DNA of 64,000 nucleotides, from NCBI RefSeq assembly GCF_029193595.2, contig NZ_CP135052.1:1488001-1552000 (forward strand), read 5' to 3'. A program made the position numbers and the translations under genes. Each line of letters begins with the position of its first letter. Positions within the stretch are counted from its first letter, which is position 1. Positions 37,045 through 46,430 of the stretch are shown piece by piece. The notes beneath the pieces are model-generated. The model ran no database searches, had not been told where the DNA came from, and was given only the letters and a program-made list of their open reading frames with translations. The DNA comes from Providencia hangzhouensis (GTDB lineage: Bacteria > Pseudomonadota > Gammaproteobacteria > Enterobacterales > Enterobacteriaceae).

Positions 37045-37769
37045 TATTGCACTCCTTTAATAATATTTAATTTGAATGGCTTGTTGGTAGCAATTTCTTC
37101 AATCTTATTAGGTCCTCGTAACCATAGGGCATTTTGCTCACCTAAAATGGTGCCATGGTCGTTTTCAATAAATAATGCAGTTCCTTCATATAGTGCGATC
37201 AATTCTTCCATGGGGTTAATCGTTAAAAACTCATTTAATCTCTCTTCACGACTTTCCCCATTATGGCCAATTGGTTTACCAGAAATAAAATGCGGGTTAA
37301 TTTGAAATGGGCAAATATTCAGCGCACTAAATGTAGGGGGTTGGACAATTGGCATATCATTGGTGGTGCGAATACTCGGTGTTGCAACATTACTGCCTGC
37401 ACTCCATCCCATATAGGGAATGCTTTCATATTTAACTCGTTGTGGAATCAGCTCCACTATGTTGGCATCATATAGGCGTTTTAATAAGGCAAAGGTATTT
37501 CCGCCGCCAATAGCAATCGCTTGTGCTTGTTTAACTGCCGCAACAGGGTCGCTAAAGTGATGAATTGATGTTAATTCATAACCTAAAGCATTAAATACCG
37601 GTTTTACAATTGCTTCAAAATCATCAAAACTGAATGTAACTGCGGCATAAGGAATAAATAGAATATTTTGTTTTTTATGTTGTAATAAACGATGGATTTG
37701 TTCGCCCGCATGTTGTAAATAATTCATATTCCCCATACGTGAACTACTCATTAATAACGCATTAGTCAT
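37044..37769 (-). CDS. pepE: Dipeptidase E (alpha-aspartyl dipeptidase)
   Basis: 241 aa, S51 peptidase family. The nucleophile motif GWSAGSN places the catalytic Ser at residue 123, close to Ser120 of Salmonella PepE. IGGGNTFALLKRLYD near residue 87 and INPHFISG with its His complete the familiar pattern. PepE hydrolyses dipeptides with N-terminal aspartate. It overlaps the aminotransferase gene by eight bases and the DUF1177 gene by one, so translation is coupled. In most enterobacteria pepE is alone; here it is part of a peptide uptake operon. Confidence 0.92.
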   Translation of the reverse strand: MTNALLMSSSRMGNMNYLQHAGEQIHRLLQHKKQNILFIPYAAVTFSFDDFEAIVKPVFNALGYELTSIHHFSDPVAAVKQAQAIAIGGGNTFALLKRLYDANIVELIPQRVKYESIPYMGWSAGSNVATPSIRTTNDMPIVQPPTFSALNICPFQINPHFISGKPIGHNGESREERLNEFLTINPMEELIALYEGTALFIENDHGTILGEQNALWLRGPNKIEEIATNKPFKLNIIKGVQ

Positions 37770-38967
37770 TGCTATATTCCTTTTTGATTTTTTTTATTGA
37801 ATTAATTAATAAATCGATTTCTTTTTCACTATTAAAATAATGAATTGATAAGCGGGCCATTTTTTCTATTTGATAGAACTTTAAAATAGCGGTTGCCATA
37901 AAGTGACCTGATTCAATAATGATATTTTTAGCTTCTAATTTTTGCATTAATACATCAGAGGGGATTCCGTTAATATTAAATGGAATTATTCCTATTCGCT
38001 GGTGGCTATTATTAGGGCCATAAATTTCGACGCCAGAAAGTTGAGATAATTGCTGCATCGCATATTGAGTGAGTGTTTGGTTGCGATTCTCAATTTGTTC
38101 AATACCGATATTTACAGCATAGTCTAAAGCCGAATCTAAACTAATAATGGCCGGAACATTTGGGCAGCCCGCTTCAAAGCGTTTTGCTGTTTGAGGCAGA
38201 ATAACGTCTCCTGTTTGTGGGTCAATTGAGCTATTCCACCAACCGACCAGTATGGGGGTTAATGATGGTACCAATGATTCACGAACAAACAGAATGCCAC
38301 TGCCTTCTATCGCTCTTAACCCTTTTCGGCCACATGATGACATAAAGTCACATTGCCATTTTTGAACATTAACGTTATACATTCCAATGGCTTGTGAAGC
38401 ACTAATATGGCTAAGTACACCATGCTTTCTGGCTATCTCACAAATAGCCTGCACAGGTTGAATTACCCCAGTTATGTTAGATAGCGCAACGAAACTGATG
38501 AGCTTTGTCTTAGAGGTTATCGCTTGCTCGATAGATTCAGGTGAAAGGACACCATAGCTATCCGCACTCACCTTAATAATTTTTATTCCTTTTTCATGCG
38601 CTAACAGTTGCCAAATTGCAATATTGCTGAGCATCTCAGTATCCGGAATTATCACTTCATCGCCAGCTTGCCAAGAAATACCTCTAGCAATCAAGCTGAT
38701 AGATTCTGTGCCATTTTTGGTAAATGCAATTTCACTGGGCTTTGCACCGATAAATGCGGCCAATTTTTGTCGACAAATTTCAACTTGCTCATAGGTTTGC
38801 TTGCGGAAGCTCGGTAAATAAGTCCCTTGCTCTGCGGTTTTATCAAGATAGCGCTTTACTGCGTCTATTACCGGTTTTGGCGGTGGCGCAGCGGCTCCCG
38901 TATCAAAATAAGCGTAATGTTGTGAAACTAGAGTGTCTTTTTGCACTTGCGACCAGATATTCGTCAT
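37762..38967 (-). CDS. Class V aminotransferase-like PLP enzyme, variant active site
   Basis: 401 aa, fold type I PLP enzyme related to cysteine desulfurases and isopenicillin N epimerase-like proteins. AYFDTGAAAPPP opens it, and FTKNGTESISLIA forms the phosphate-binding turn. The PLP-lysine is Lys215 in SCGRKGLRAIEGSG. Two usual residues differ. The Asp that pairs with the PLP ring nitrogen (normally VDAAQ) is Ser189 (ISASQ), and the His before the lysine is Arg214. That implies unusual chemistry, perhaps racemase, epimerase or lyase, or no PLP activity. It lies between the OPT transporter and pepE in a tight operon. Confidence 0.82.
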   Translation of the reverse strand: MTNIWSQVQKDTLVSQHYAYFDTGAAAPPPKPVIDAVKRYLDKTAEQGTYLPSFRKQTYEQVEICRQKLAAFIGAKPSEIAFTKNGTESISLIARGISWQAGDEVIIPDTEMLSNIAIWQLLAHEKGIKIIKVSADSYGVLSPESIEQAITSKTKLISFVALSNITGVIQPVQAICEIARKHGVLSHISASQAIGMYNVNVQKWQCDFMSSCGRKGLRAIEGSGILFVRESLVPSLTPILVGWWNSSIDPQTGDVILPQTAKRFEAGCPNVPAIISLDSALDYAVNIGIEQIENRNQTLTQYAMQQLSQLSGVEIYGPNNSHQRIGIIPFNINGIPSDVLMQKLEAKNIIIESGHFMATAILKFYQIEKMARLSIHYFNSEKEIDLLINSIKKIKKEYSND

Positions 38968-38984
38968 TATTATTCCCTATAAAG

Positions 38985-40613
38985 TTATTTAGCCCAGAAG
39001 GAAAGCAGTTTCGCTTTGAGGGTTGGCAGGAATGCTTTAGCCGTGGAGTAAAGAGCATCGCCAGCAATAAGCCCACCAGCGAAAGTTGAAATTTTATCGG
39101 AACTGATATTGAAGAAACGCTCAATGATAATTCGAACCGCGAGTGCAGTAAGAACCGTCCAACCTGCAATAGGGTAGTTAATCATCAAGCCAGTTGAGAA
39201 GAGTACGCCAATCTGGTTTTTAGCACCGCCAATTAACTGAATGATGGCACCCGGTATGGCCCACAATAACAACATCATTGCCACATTTGAGGAGCTTCCT
39301 GCTTGGATCGTAGCGGCATAAAGCCTTGATGCAGGAACGATTTTGTCTTGTTCGAAATAAAAATCGTAGGTAAGTGCAACAACCACCAAGGCGCAGCAAA
39401 AACCGATAATAGCGGCAAAATATTGTTGTTTTCTCCCATAATGTTCTGCAGATTGGTTTTTACCATAACCGCGGATCATAAACCCCGTTTTTAGGTCAAA
39501 ACCCATATCGGCAAAAGCAGGGCCTGTCGCGGCACAAAACCCAACTAAAACGGCCAATGCTTCGGGGGGAAACCCCAGTAAAATACCAATCATCAATGAG
39601 ATAAGAGCTGCTGCAGTTGCAGGAAACCAGCCAGAATGCATCGCAGCCATACCTACAATCATCTCTTGGATTAAAGCGGCTAAGGTCGCAAAAATGAGGA
39701 ATCCAATAAGTTGTGGCAATGTCATAGTGACAAATATTTGGCTAATAAATGTGAGTGCTAATGCGGTTAAAAAGTAGAACGTTGCCCCTTTGATTAAGGT
39801 TGACTTGATACGTTTGCTACTTTGGCGTAATTCATCACTATCTTCGCTTTGTTGCTGACTATCTTTCTTGTTGCGAAATACAATGGTTCCGATTTGGATT
39901 AATGCGACGATACCTGCACCAATCATCACACCGTGTGGGACATAGTTTTCATATAAATTATAAGTAATTAGCCCTGACTCAGAAAAACCGCGAATGAGAA
40001 GTCCAACAGCAAACATGAATAACGCGAAAATACTGCCAATCAACGCGATCCCTGCGGATGCCATTGGGATACCAAAACCTGCACCGATGGCTCCAGCAGC
40101 AAAGCCTGTCAGCAATGCGCCAAGCCGCTTTCCACCTTTATTTCCTGCCCACAAAGTTTCTGCGGTGGCAACACCGGCAGGCCAAGATGCACTGGCAGGA
40201 TAGGCGCGGGTATTAAACAAGCCATATAAAATCGTGCCATCAATGATAATCGCAACGAAAGCTCCAGCCATCATCGGATAAATTAATTCAGGCATACCCA
40301 ATACCCAAGGCACACCAATGGCTACTATTAAACCATTTGCTGCAGCAAAGGTTGCTGCAGAGATGCTAGTTTGAATTAAATTTTGCGCATCGATAAATTT
40401 AAATGATGCGAATATAGAAAGTGGGACACGAGATAATAAAATGGCGAGAACAGCACCGATAATTGATGTGTTTGCGGAGATACCTAGTGTGACAATAATC
40501 TGAATACCAATAATAGCACCAACAAAAGATAATATAATTATTGCGATGAGTAGTGCTGGAGAAAAAATAGATACACGTACCTCAGTATCATTTTTATCAT
40601 GAGATATATTCAT
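38985..40613 (-). CDS. OPT family oligopeptide transporter
   Basis: 542 aa with about 14 hydrophobic segments. It carries OPT/YSL features: paired Gly/Pro-rich repeats, SWPAGVATAETLWAG near residue 145, and in the second half SSNVAMMLLLWAIPGAIIQLIGG and FAGGLIAGDALYS near the C-terminus. OPT proteins import small peptides or metal-chelate complexes using the proton gradient. Its downstream dipeptidase argues for peptides. It follows the IclR gene by 63 bases and precedes the aminotransferase gene by 17. Confidence 0.85.
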   Translation of the reverse strand: MNISHDKNDTEVRVSIFSPALLIAIIILSFVGAIIGIQIIVTLGISANTSIIGAVLAILLSRVPLSIFASFKFIDAQNLIQTSISAATFAAANGLIVAIGVPWVLGMPELIYPMMAGAFVAIIIDGTILYGLFNTRAYPASASWPAGVATAETLWAGNKGGKRLGALLTGFAAGAIGAGFGIPMASAGIALIGSIFALFMFAVGLLIRGFSESGLITYNLYENYVPHGVMIGAGIVALIQIGTIVFRNKKDSQQQSEDSDELRQSSKRIKSTLIKGATFYFLTALALTFISQIFVTMTLPQLIGFLIFATLAALIQEMIVGMAAMHSGWFPATAAALISLMIGILLGFPPEALAVLVGFCAATGPAFADMGFDLKTGFMIRGYGKNQSAEHYGRKQQYFAAIIGFCCALVVVALTYDFYFEQDKIVPASRLYAATIQAGSSSNVAMMLLLWAIPGAIIQLIGGAKNQIGVLFSTGLMINYPIAGWTVLTALAVRIIIERFFNISSDKISTFAGGLIAGDALYSTAKAFLPTLKAKLLSFWAK

Positions 40614-40676
40614 AGAGTTACCTATTTTATTTTAATAATTAATAACTGCTTTTTATCTTATTATTTCACCATGGAT

Positions 40677-41390
40677 TTAAAATATGGTAGATAATTTACT
40701 GGCTGTGGATTTTAATAATGGATAATACTCGGTTAAATTTTTACTTTGGCTTGATGCTGCAATGCATAACGAGCCTAATACCCCTTTTTCAAAAGAAAAT
40801 ATAGGAACGGATAACCCTTGTGTTCCTGCTAAATAAGCTTCTTTTGAATATGCATATCCTTCTTCAGCATAGAGACTTAATTGCTTTTTTAATAAGGTGT
40901 TATTTTGCAAATTATGTTTAGAAAGATATTCATCAATATATGAAATATCCATTGAGCTTAAAATGATTTGTGTAAATGGGGCTTCATGCAAGCTCAACGC
41001 TTCTCCTTCTTTAGATGTAAAGCGGATAAGATGGTCACTTTCTAAAATGAAATTACAAATAGCGATATCATTGTAACGGCGATAAATAAATATGGTTTCA
41101 TGTGTTTTATCAGCGAGAGGGCGTAAGTAGTCACTCGCTAATTGTGAAAACTGGCGTGTGTTATTGGCTAAATGACCGATTTCAATACACCGCAAGCCTA
41201 ATAAATATTCTTTATTTTTATTTTTTTGTAAGAAACCTTGCTCTTCTAGAATATTAAAACCCCGCTGTACGACGGAAGGGCTCTTATCAAGATGACGAGC
41301 TAACTCACGTACTCCCCATATGGGCTTGTTGATTGAAAAGTAATCTAACAAGGTTAATACGAAACCAGCAGATTGTAGTCGGTTATTCAT
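40677..41390 (-). CDS. IclR-family transcriptional regulator
   Basis: 237 aa. The N-terminal winged helix (about residues 5-65: WGVRELARHLDKSPSVVQRGFNILEEQGFL) is followed by an IclR effector domain (about 75-235, with LSSMDISYIDEYLSKH and a C-terminal GTQGLSVPIFSFEKGVLGSLCIA). It heads the OPT-aminotransferase-pepE-DUF1177 operon on the same strand and is the likely local regulator, responding to a small molecule from that pathway. The inducer is unknown. It is divergent from galE. Confidence 0.88.
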   Translation of the reverse strand: MNNRLQSAGFVLTLLDYFSINKPIWGVRELARHLDKSPSVVQRGFNILEEQGFLQKNKNKEYLLGLRCIEIGHLANNTRQFSQLASDYLRPLADKTHETIFIYRRYNDIAICNFILESDHLIRFTSKEGEALSLHEAPFTQIILSSMDISYIDEYLSKHNLQNNTLLKKQLSLYAEEGYAYSKEAYLAGTQGLSVPIFSFEKGVLGSLCIAASSQSKNLTEYYPLLKSTASKLSTIF

Positions 41391-41762
41391 AGCTTCCCCT
41401 GTTTATAATTAATTGAATTAGCACTATTGTTATATTTTTGTTCCTTATACGGGAACAGTGTGCCGTTTGGTAATACAAACATATTTAGATGAAACAATAT
41501 GCAAAGTAAATGGTTTGTTGCATCTGTGTTAAGTAGGTCACTAAAACAGTTCTTATCATTTATCTTTTTTTTCTTGCTTTCCCTATAACTATTTGAAATT
41601 AATCTATTTTTTTTATTCTTTAGCTGTTCCTACTAGCGAAACAATCAAAAAGACGCAAATGGATAAATGAGTTATTGGTGAAAACAGGAGAATTTGTTTA
41701 CCTTGAATGATCTTTTCCTGATGCGATTTATTTATGTGAGAAATAGATTATTTTATAATTTT
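41391..41762. other. Divergent promoter region of iclR-type gene and gal operon
   Basis: 372 AT-rich bases. A TATAAT at 41754-41759 with a poor -35 (TTTATG at 41731) is the likely gal promoter, ending just before the GalR operator. A TGTGA half-site at 41735-41739 may belong to a CRP site but lacks a good second half. The iclR-side promoter could not be placed. Confidence 0.45.
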
Positions 41763-41778
41763 GTGTAAACGTTTACAC
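41763..41778. promoter_or_regulatory. GalR operator of the gal operon
   Basis: GTGTAAACGTTTACAC is a perfect 16-base palindrome and fits the GalR/GalS consensus exactly. It covers the expected transcription start of galETKM, so GalR bound here would repress directly. Confidence 0.9.
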
Positions 41779-41884
41779 TAAGTCGAGTTTGATCACAGAA
41801 TCTTATCTAAACTCGTTGTTATACTCCGTAGCAATGACAAGTTGGAAGACAGAATGCAATTTAAGCAGTATTGGGGGAAGAGAG

Positions 41885-42910
41885 ATGCAACAGGTTGAAA
41901 TTCTCGTTACAGGCGGGCTCGGGTATATCGGTAGTCATACTTGTGTTCAATTGATAAAGGCTGGGCTATCACCAGTTATTATTGATAATTTGTGTAATGC
42001 AAAGCTAGAAGTGCTTAATCGTATTGAAAGATTAACCGGTGTGCGCCCAGTATTTTATCAGTGTGATGTTCGAAATGAGCAACAGCTAGCCCACATTTTT
42101 TCTTCTCATCAATTTCATTCAGTTATTCATTTTGCAGGGCTAAAAGCGGTTGGTGAATCAGTAGAAAACCCCCTTAAATACTATGATGTTAATTTCAATG
42201 GGACATTGGTATTAATGCGCTGTATGCAGGAAGCGAACGTGAAAAGTTTGATTTTTAGTTCGTCAGCAACAGTATATGGCGAGCCCAGTCGTTTACCTAT
42301 CACCGAAGAGTTCCCAACGGGTAATACGCAAAGCCCTTATGGCACCAGCAAGTATATGGTTGAGCGTTGTTTATCTGATTTATTTCACTCAGACCCGTCA
42401 TGGTCATTAACATTATTACGTTATTTCAACCCTGTAGGTGCTCATCCATCGGGTTTGATGGGAGAAGACCCACAAGGGATCCCAAATAATTTAACACCTT
42501 ATATTACCCAAGTTGCAGTAGGGAAAAGAGAAAAATTGGTGATTTATGGAAACGATTACCCTACGGTGGATGGGACGGGGGTTCGGGATTATATTCATGT
42601 CATGGATTTAGCTGATGGCCATGTTGCTGCTCTACAAAAGGTTGGTAATCAAGCAGGGTTACATTGCTACAATTTGGGTACGGGGAACGGCACCAGTGTT
42701 TTGCAAATGTTACATGCATTTGAAAAAGCAGTTGGAAAAGCCATTCCTTATGTGATTGAACCACGTCGTGCTGGGGATATTGCGGAATACTGGTCAACAC
42801 CAGAAAAAGCGCACCATGAACTAGGATGGCAAGCGGAGCGAACTCTTGAGGATATGGCGACTGACAGTTGGCGTTGGCAATCAAATAATCCCAATGGTTA
42901 TGAAGTTTAG
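41885..42910 (+). CDS. galE: UDP-glucose 4-epimerase
   Basis: 341 aa, standard length. A short-chain dehydrogenase-type epimerase with tightly bound NAD: TGGLGYIGSHT at residues 8-18, FAGLKAVGES, the catalytic SSSATVYG and Y-x-x-x-K (YGTSKYMVE), and GVRDYIHVMDLADGHV. It interconverts UDP-galactose and UDP-glucose. The start at 41885 (MQQVEILVTGG) follows a GGGGGAAGAGAG ribosome-binding stretch; the open frame extends upstream to 41789 without support. First gene of galETKM, behind a GalR operator. Confidence 0.96.
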   Translation: MQQVEILVTGGLGYIGSHTCVQLIKAGLSPVIIDNLCNAKLEVLNRIERLTGVRPVFYQCDVRNEQQLAHIFSSHQFHSVIHFAGLKAVGESVENPLKYYDVNFNGTLVLMRCMQEANVKSLIFSSSATVYGEPSRLPITEEFPTGNTQSPYGTSKYMVERCLSDLFHSDPSWSLTLLRYFNPVGAHPSGLMGEDPQGIPNNLTPYITQVAVGKREKLVIYGNDYPTVDGTGVRDYIHVMDLADGHVAALQKVGNQAGLHCYNLGTGNGTSVLQMLHAFEKAVGKAIPYVIEPRRAGDIAEYWSTPEKAHHELGWQAERTLEDMATDSWRWQSNNPNGYEV

Positions 42911-42922
42911 GAGATGCATGAG

Positions 42923-43987
42923 ATGAATATTTTGCCTTTTAACCCTTCGGATTGCCCTCATCGTCGCTATAACCCATTAACAGGCCAGTGGGTGTTAGTG
43001 TCCCCTCATCGAGCAAAACGCCCGTGGAGCGGCAAAGATGAAAAACCATCAATAGAAAATTTACCTCAATATGATGAGCATTGCTTCTTGTGCCCTGGCA
43101 ATACACGGGTTTCCGGGGAAGTGAATCCTAACTACCAAGGGACTTATGTATTCCAAAATGACCATGGTGCGTTATTAGCGCAACCCTGCGCCCAACCTGA
43201 TAATCAATCTGAATTGTTTCAATCACAATCGGTGAGTGGGGTTAGTCGAGTGATTTGCTTTTCGCCTGATCACAGTAAAACACTGCCAGAGCTGTCTGTA
43301 CCTGAAATTGAAGGTGTTATCGAAACATGGCAGCAACAAGTTGCTGAGTTAAGTGAACGTTATGCTTGGGTTCAGGTTTTTGAAAATAAAGGGGAAATAA
43401 TGGGGTGTTCTCAACCGCATCCTCATGGACAAATTTGGGCAAGTGATTTTTTACCGAATGAAATTGCACGTAAGGACCATTTTCTCACGCAATATTATCA
43501 ACGTCATGGCAGCAACTTATTAATTGACTATATTAAAGCTGAGCAACAAGATGGCTCACGAATTGTTGTTGAAACTGAAGAATGGATTGCACTTGTTCCT
43601 TATTGGGCAGCTTGGCCATTTGAAACCCTGTTATTGCCAAAACAGCATATTCGCCGTATGGATGAAATGAATGAAGCCATTCGCGCAGACCTTGCTGTTG
43701 CGCTAAAAAAACTCACAAGCCGTTACGATAATCTATTTCATTGCTCTTTCCCATATTCTATGGGATGGCACTTTGCACCTTTTATTAATGAAAGCCAAAG
43801 TATCGAGCATTGGCAACTACATGCCTTATTTTATCCGCCATTACTGCGCTCAGCGACGGTAAAAAAATTCATGGTGGGGTATGAAATGTTAGCTGAAACT
43901 CAGCGAGACCTGACACCAGAACAGGCCGCACAACGTTTACGTGATGTGAGTGACTGCCATTATAAACAAAGTCAAACTACTAAATAA
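42923..43987 (+). CDS. galT: Galactose-1-phosphate uridylyltransferase
   Basis: 354 aa. HIT-superfamily enzyme exchanging UMP between UDP-glucose and galactose-1-phosphate. The catalytic HPHPHGQ-type site ([10 protein letters not shown]) and Cys-x-x-Cys zinc site (CFLCPGN) are intact, and [14 protein letters not shown] supplies the next His. One iron-site ligand is changed: E. coli QLHAHFYPP is QLHALFYPP here, so His298 is Leu. E. coli enzyme studies indicate the iron site is not essential, so activity is likely kept. ATG 42923 is chosen because AGGAG lies nine bases upstream; ATG 42914 touches it. Confidence 0.95.
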   Translation: MNILPFNPSDCPHRRYNPLTGQWVLVSPHRAKRPWSGKDEKPSIENLPQYDEHCFLCPGNTRVSGEVNPNYQGTYVFQNDHGALLAQPCAQPDNQSELFQSQSVSGVSRVICFSPDHSKTLPELSVPEIEGVIETWQQQVAELSERYAWVQVFENKGEIMGCSQPHPHGQIWASDFLPNEIARKDHFLTQYYQRHGSNLLIDYIKAEQQDGSRIVVETEEWIALVPYWAAWPFETLLLPKQHIRRMDEMNEAIRADLAVALKKLTSRYDNLFHCSFPYSMGWHFAPFINESQSIEHWQLHALFYPPLLRSATVKKFMVGYEMLAETQRDLTPEQAAQRLRDVSDCHYKQSQTTK

Positions 43988-44055
43988 TTCATCAAATTAT
44001 AATTAACTTAGCTGTTTGCTGGGTTAACCAAATTACGCATTAAGGATAATTAAAA

Positions 44056-45210
44056 ATGGAAACGTTAAAGCAAACTGTCGCCTCGTCGTTTGAAAAAACC
44101 TTTGGTTATCAACCTGAAATTTATGTTCAAGCGCCGGGGCGAGTAAATATTATCGGTGAACATACGGATTATAATGATGGCTTTGTTTTGCCTTGTGCGA
44201 TTGATTACCAAACGATGACCGCGGCGGCTAAACGTGATGATCGTATTATCCGAGTCGTTGCGGCTGACTACCATAATGAATGTGACGAATTCAGTTTGGA
44301 TAGCGATATTACATTTTTGCCTGAAAAAATGTGGGCAAACTATATTCGCGGTGTCGTGAAGTTTCTCTTACAAAGAGGGCTTTTATTCAATGGTTGCGAT
44401 ATTGCAGTCAGTGGTAATGTGCCGCAAGGCGCGGGGTTAAGTTCTTCAGCCTCACTCGAAGTTGTGATTGGACAAACACTTAAGGCTTTGTATCAATTAG
44501 ATATTAGCCAGCAAGATATCGCGCTTAATGGCCAACAAGCTGAGAACCAATTTGTTGGTTGTAACTGCGGTATTATGGACCAACTGATTTCAGCGTGTGG
44601 TGATGAAGGCCATGCTCTATTGATTGATTGCCGCAGTTTGGCGCTATTTCCTATTTCCATACCTGATGATCTGGTTGTGATGATAATCAATTCAAATAAG
44701 CAACGGGGTTTGGTTGGAAGTGAATACAATACACGCCGCCAACAATGTGAAGAAGCCGCTAATTTGTTTGGGGTGAAAGCATTACGTGACATCACATTTG
44801 ATGAGTTTTTACAGAAGCAACATCTATTATCGCCTATCGTTGCTAAGCGAGCCAAACACGTGATCAGTGAAAACGAACGTACTTTAGCGGCAGCAAAAGC
44901 ATTAACACAAAATGATTTATTGCAGTTAAGTGAGTTAATGGCGCAATCCCATATTTCTATGCGTGATGATTTCGAAATCACCGTCAAAGAAATTGATACC
45001 TTAGTGGATATCGTTAAGTCCGTTTTAGGTGTTCAGGGCGGGGTACGAATGACAGGAGGAGGCTTTGGTGGCTGTGTGGTTGCATTGATGCAGCAGCAAT
45101 GTGTTCAACCGGTGATTGACGCGGTAGAAGCGCAATACCAGAAAATGACAGGCCTACAAGCCGATATTTATGTTTGCCAGCCAAGCTCAGGTGCGAGTGT
45201 GGTAAGTTAA
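44056..45210 (+). CDS. galK: Galactokinase
   Basis: 384 aa. GHMP kinase phosphorylating alpha-D-galactose. All motifs are present: the galactokinase signature [15 protein letters not shown] at residues 28-42, the ATP-binding [23 protein letters not shown] with the catalytic Asp, and the C-terminal [12 protein letters not shown]. It follows galT by 68 bases with AAGGA before the ATG and precedes the intact galM. Confidence 0.96.
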   Translation: METLKQTVASSFEKTFGYQPEIYVQAPGRVNIIGEHTDYNDGFVLPCAIDYQTMTAAAKRDDRIIRVVAADYHNECDEFSLDSDITFLPEKMWANYIRGVVKFLLQRGLLFNGCDIAVSGNVPQGAGLSSSASLEVVIGQTLKALYQLDISQQDIALNGQQAENQFVGCNCGIMDQLISACGDEGHALLIDCRSLALFPISIPDDLVVMIINSNKQRGLVGSEYNTRRQQCEEAANLFGVKALRDITFDEFLQKQHLLSPIVAKRAKHVISENERTLAAAKALTQNDLLQLSELMAQSHISMRDDFEITVKEIDTLVDIVKSVLGVQGGVRMTGGGFGGCVVALMQQQCVQPVIDAVEAQYQKMTGLQADIYVCQPSSGASVVS

Positions 45211-45245
45211 AACCAAATTAATAAATTGAAAAAAGTTGATATAAC

Positions 45246-46277
45246 ATGCTGTTTAATCAAGAAAAAAATCAGACGCCCAAAGTCGTAGAGTTAACCAATA
45301 AAAATGACATGAAAATTGTCCTGACAAGTTTAGGGGCAAGCTGGGTAAGTTGTATTTTGCCGCTAATACATGGGAGACGAGATGTTGTTCTAGGTTCACC
45401 AAATATGGATAAACAAAAGGAACAAGACGTGTATTTGGGCGCGACAGTCGGGCGCGTAGCTAACCGTATAGCGAATGCACGTTTTTCTATTCATGGTGAA
45501 AATTATTCAGTGTCAGCCAATCAAGAGCCGCATTGTTTACATGGTGGGCAGGACAATTTTAGTTATCGGATTTGGGCCATATCACAACCTAGTACCCAAC
45601 AGGCTATTTTTTCACTCATTTCACCCGATGGTGACCAAGGTTTTCCCGGGGAATTGAAAGTTGAGGTAAGTTATGAATTAACGGATGAAAATCAAGTGAT
45701 TATCCGTTATAAGCACCAAGCTACAAAGGCCTGTCCTGTAAACCTAACCAACCATACTTATTTTAATTTGGCGGGTGAAGGTAGTGAAAAGACAGCGCTA
45801 GATCATGCTCTTACGATTTACAGTGACTGTTATTTACCCACAGATAAAGCAGGGATCCCTAGCGGAGAGTGGCGTAATGTCACTGGTAGTTATTTTGATT
45901 TTCGCCAAAGCAAACTCATTGGCCGTGACTTTCTACAAGATCACGACCAAATTTCTGCTGGGGGATATGACCACACTTTTATGCTAGATACAGCCCGTAT
46001 TGATGGGCGGCAAACGGTGGCATCGTTGAGTGCTCCTGAGGGAGACGTAAAGATGAATATTTCTACAACGATGCCCTCTATGCAGTTGTATACAGGGAAT
46101 TATTTAATTTCAGTTGCGGGTAAAACAAAATCTTATACGCCTTTTTCTGGGGTTGCATTTGAAACACAGTTTCCACCTGATGCTGTTAATCACCCTGAAT
46201 GGGGAGAACGATACAGCCCGATTTCACAGCCTAATCAAATTTATTGTAGTGAAACCTGCTATCAATTTATTTTCTAA
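45246..46277 (+). CDS. galM: Galactose mutarotase (intact copy)
   Basis: 343 aa. Aldose 1-epimerase that supplies alpha-D-galactose to galactokinase. Unlike the paralogue at 12463, its active site is complete: His99 in LHGG, the His of NHTYFNL, Asp in GGYDHTF and Glu306 in FETQ. GRVANRIANARF provides the substrate-binding Arg. It is the last gene of galETKM, 35 bases after galK, with only a weak ribosome binding site (GAAAAAAG). A strong terminator follows. The two paralogues share long identical stretches, pointing to duplication. Confidence 0.95.
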   Translation: MLFNQEKNQTPKVVELTNKNDMKIVLTSLGASWVSCILPLIHGRRDVVLGSPNMDKQKEQDVYLGATVGRVANRIANARFSIHGENYSVSANQEPHCLHGGQDNFSYRIWAISQPSTQQAIFSLISPDGDQGFPGELKVEVSYELTDENQVIIRYKHQATKACPVNLTNHTYFNLAGEGSEKTALDHALTIYSDCYLPTDKAGIPSGEWRNVTGSYFDFRQSKLIGRDFLQDHDQISAGGYDHTFMLDTARIDGRQTVASLSAPEGDVKMNISTTMPSMQLYTGNYLISVAGKTKSYTPFSGVAFETQFPPDAVNHPEWGERYSPISQPNQIYCSETCYQFIF

Positions 46278-46291
46278 ATCTATATATGATT

Positions 46292-46322
46292 AACACCGCA
46301 TCTAAGCGGTGTTTTCTTTTTT
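46292..46322 (+). terminator. Rho-independent terminator of galETKM
   Basis: Eight-base stem AACACCGC / GCGGTGTT with a six-base loop, followed by TTCTTTTTT, 14 bases after the galM stop. Confidence 0.9.
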
Positions 46323-46430
46323 GCACGATAAACCCATTATTTTACTTTAAATAATTTTAATATGCGTTATGCCATTGTTTTTAATTCTAGCTCATTGTTT
46401 AATAAGCCATCCTAATTGTAGAGGTGCACA

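Noticed and set aside
44493..44987. 164-codon minus-strand frame opposite galK
   Set aside because: Its length results from codon bias of galK on the other strand; no domain and no promoter context.
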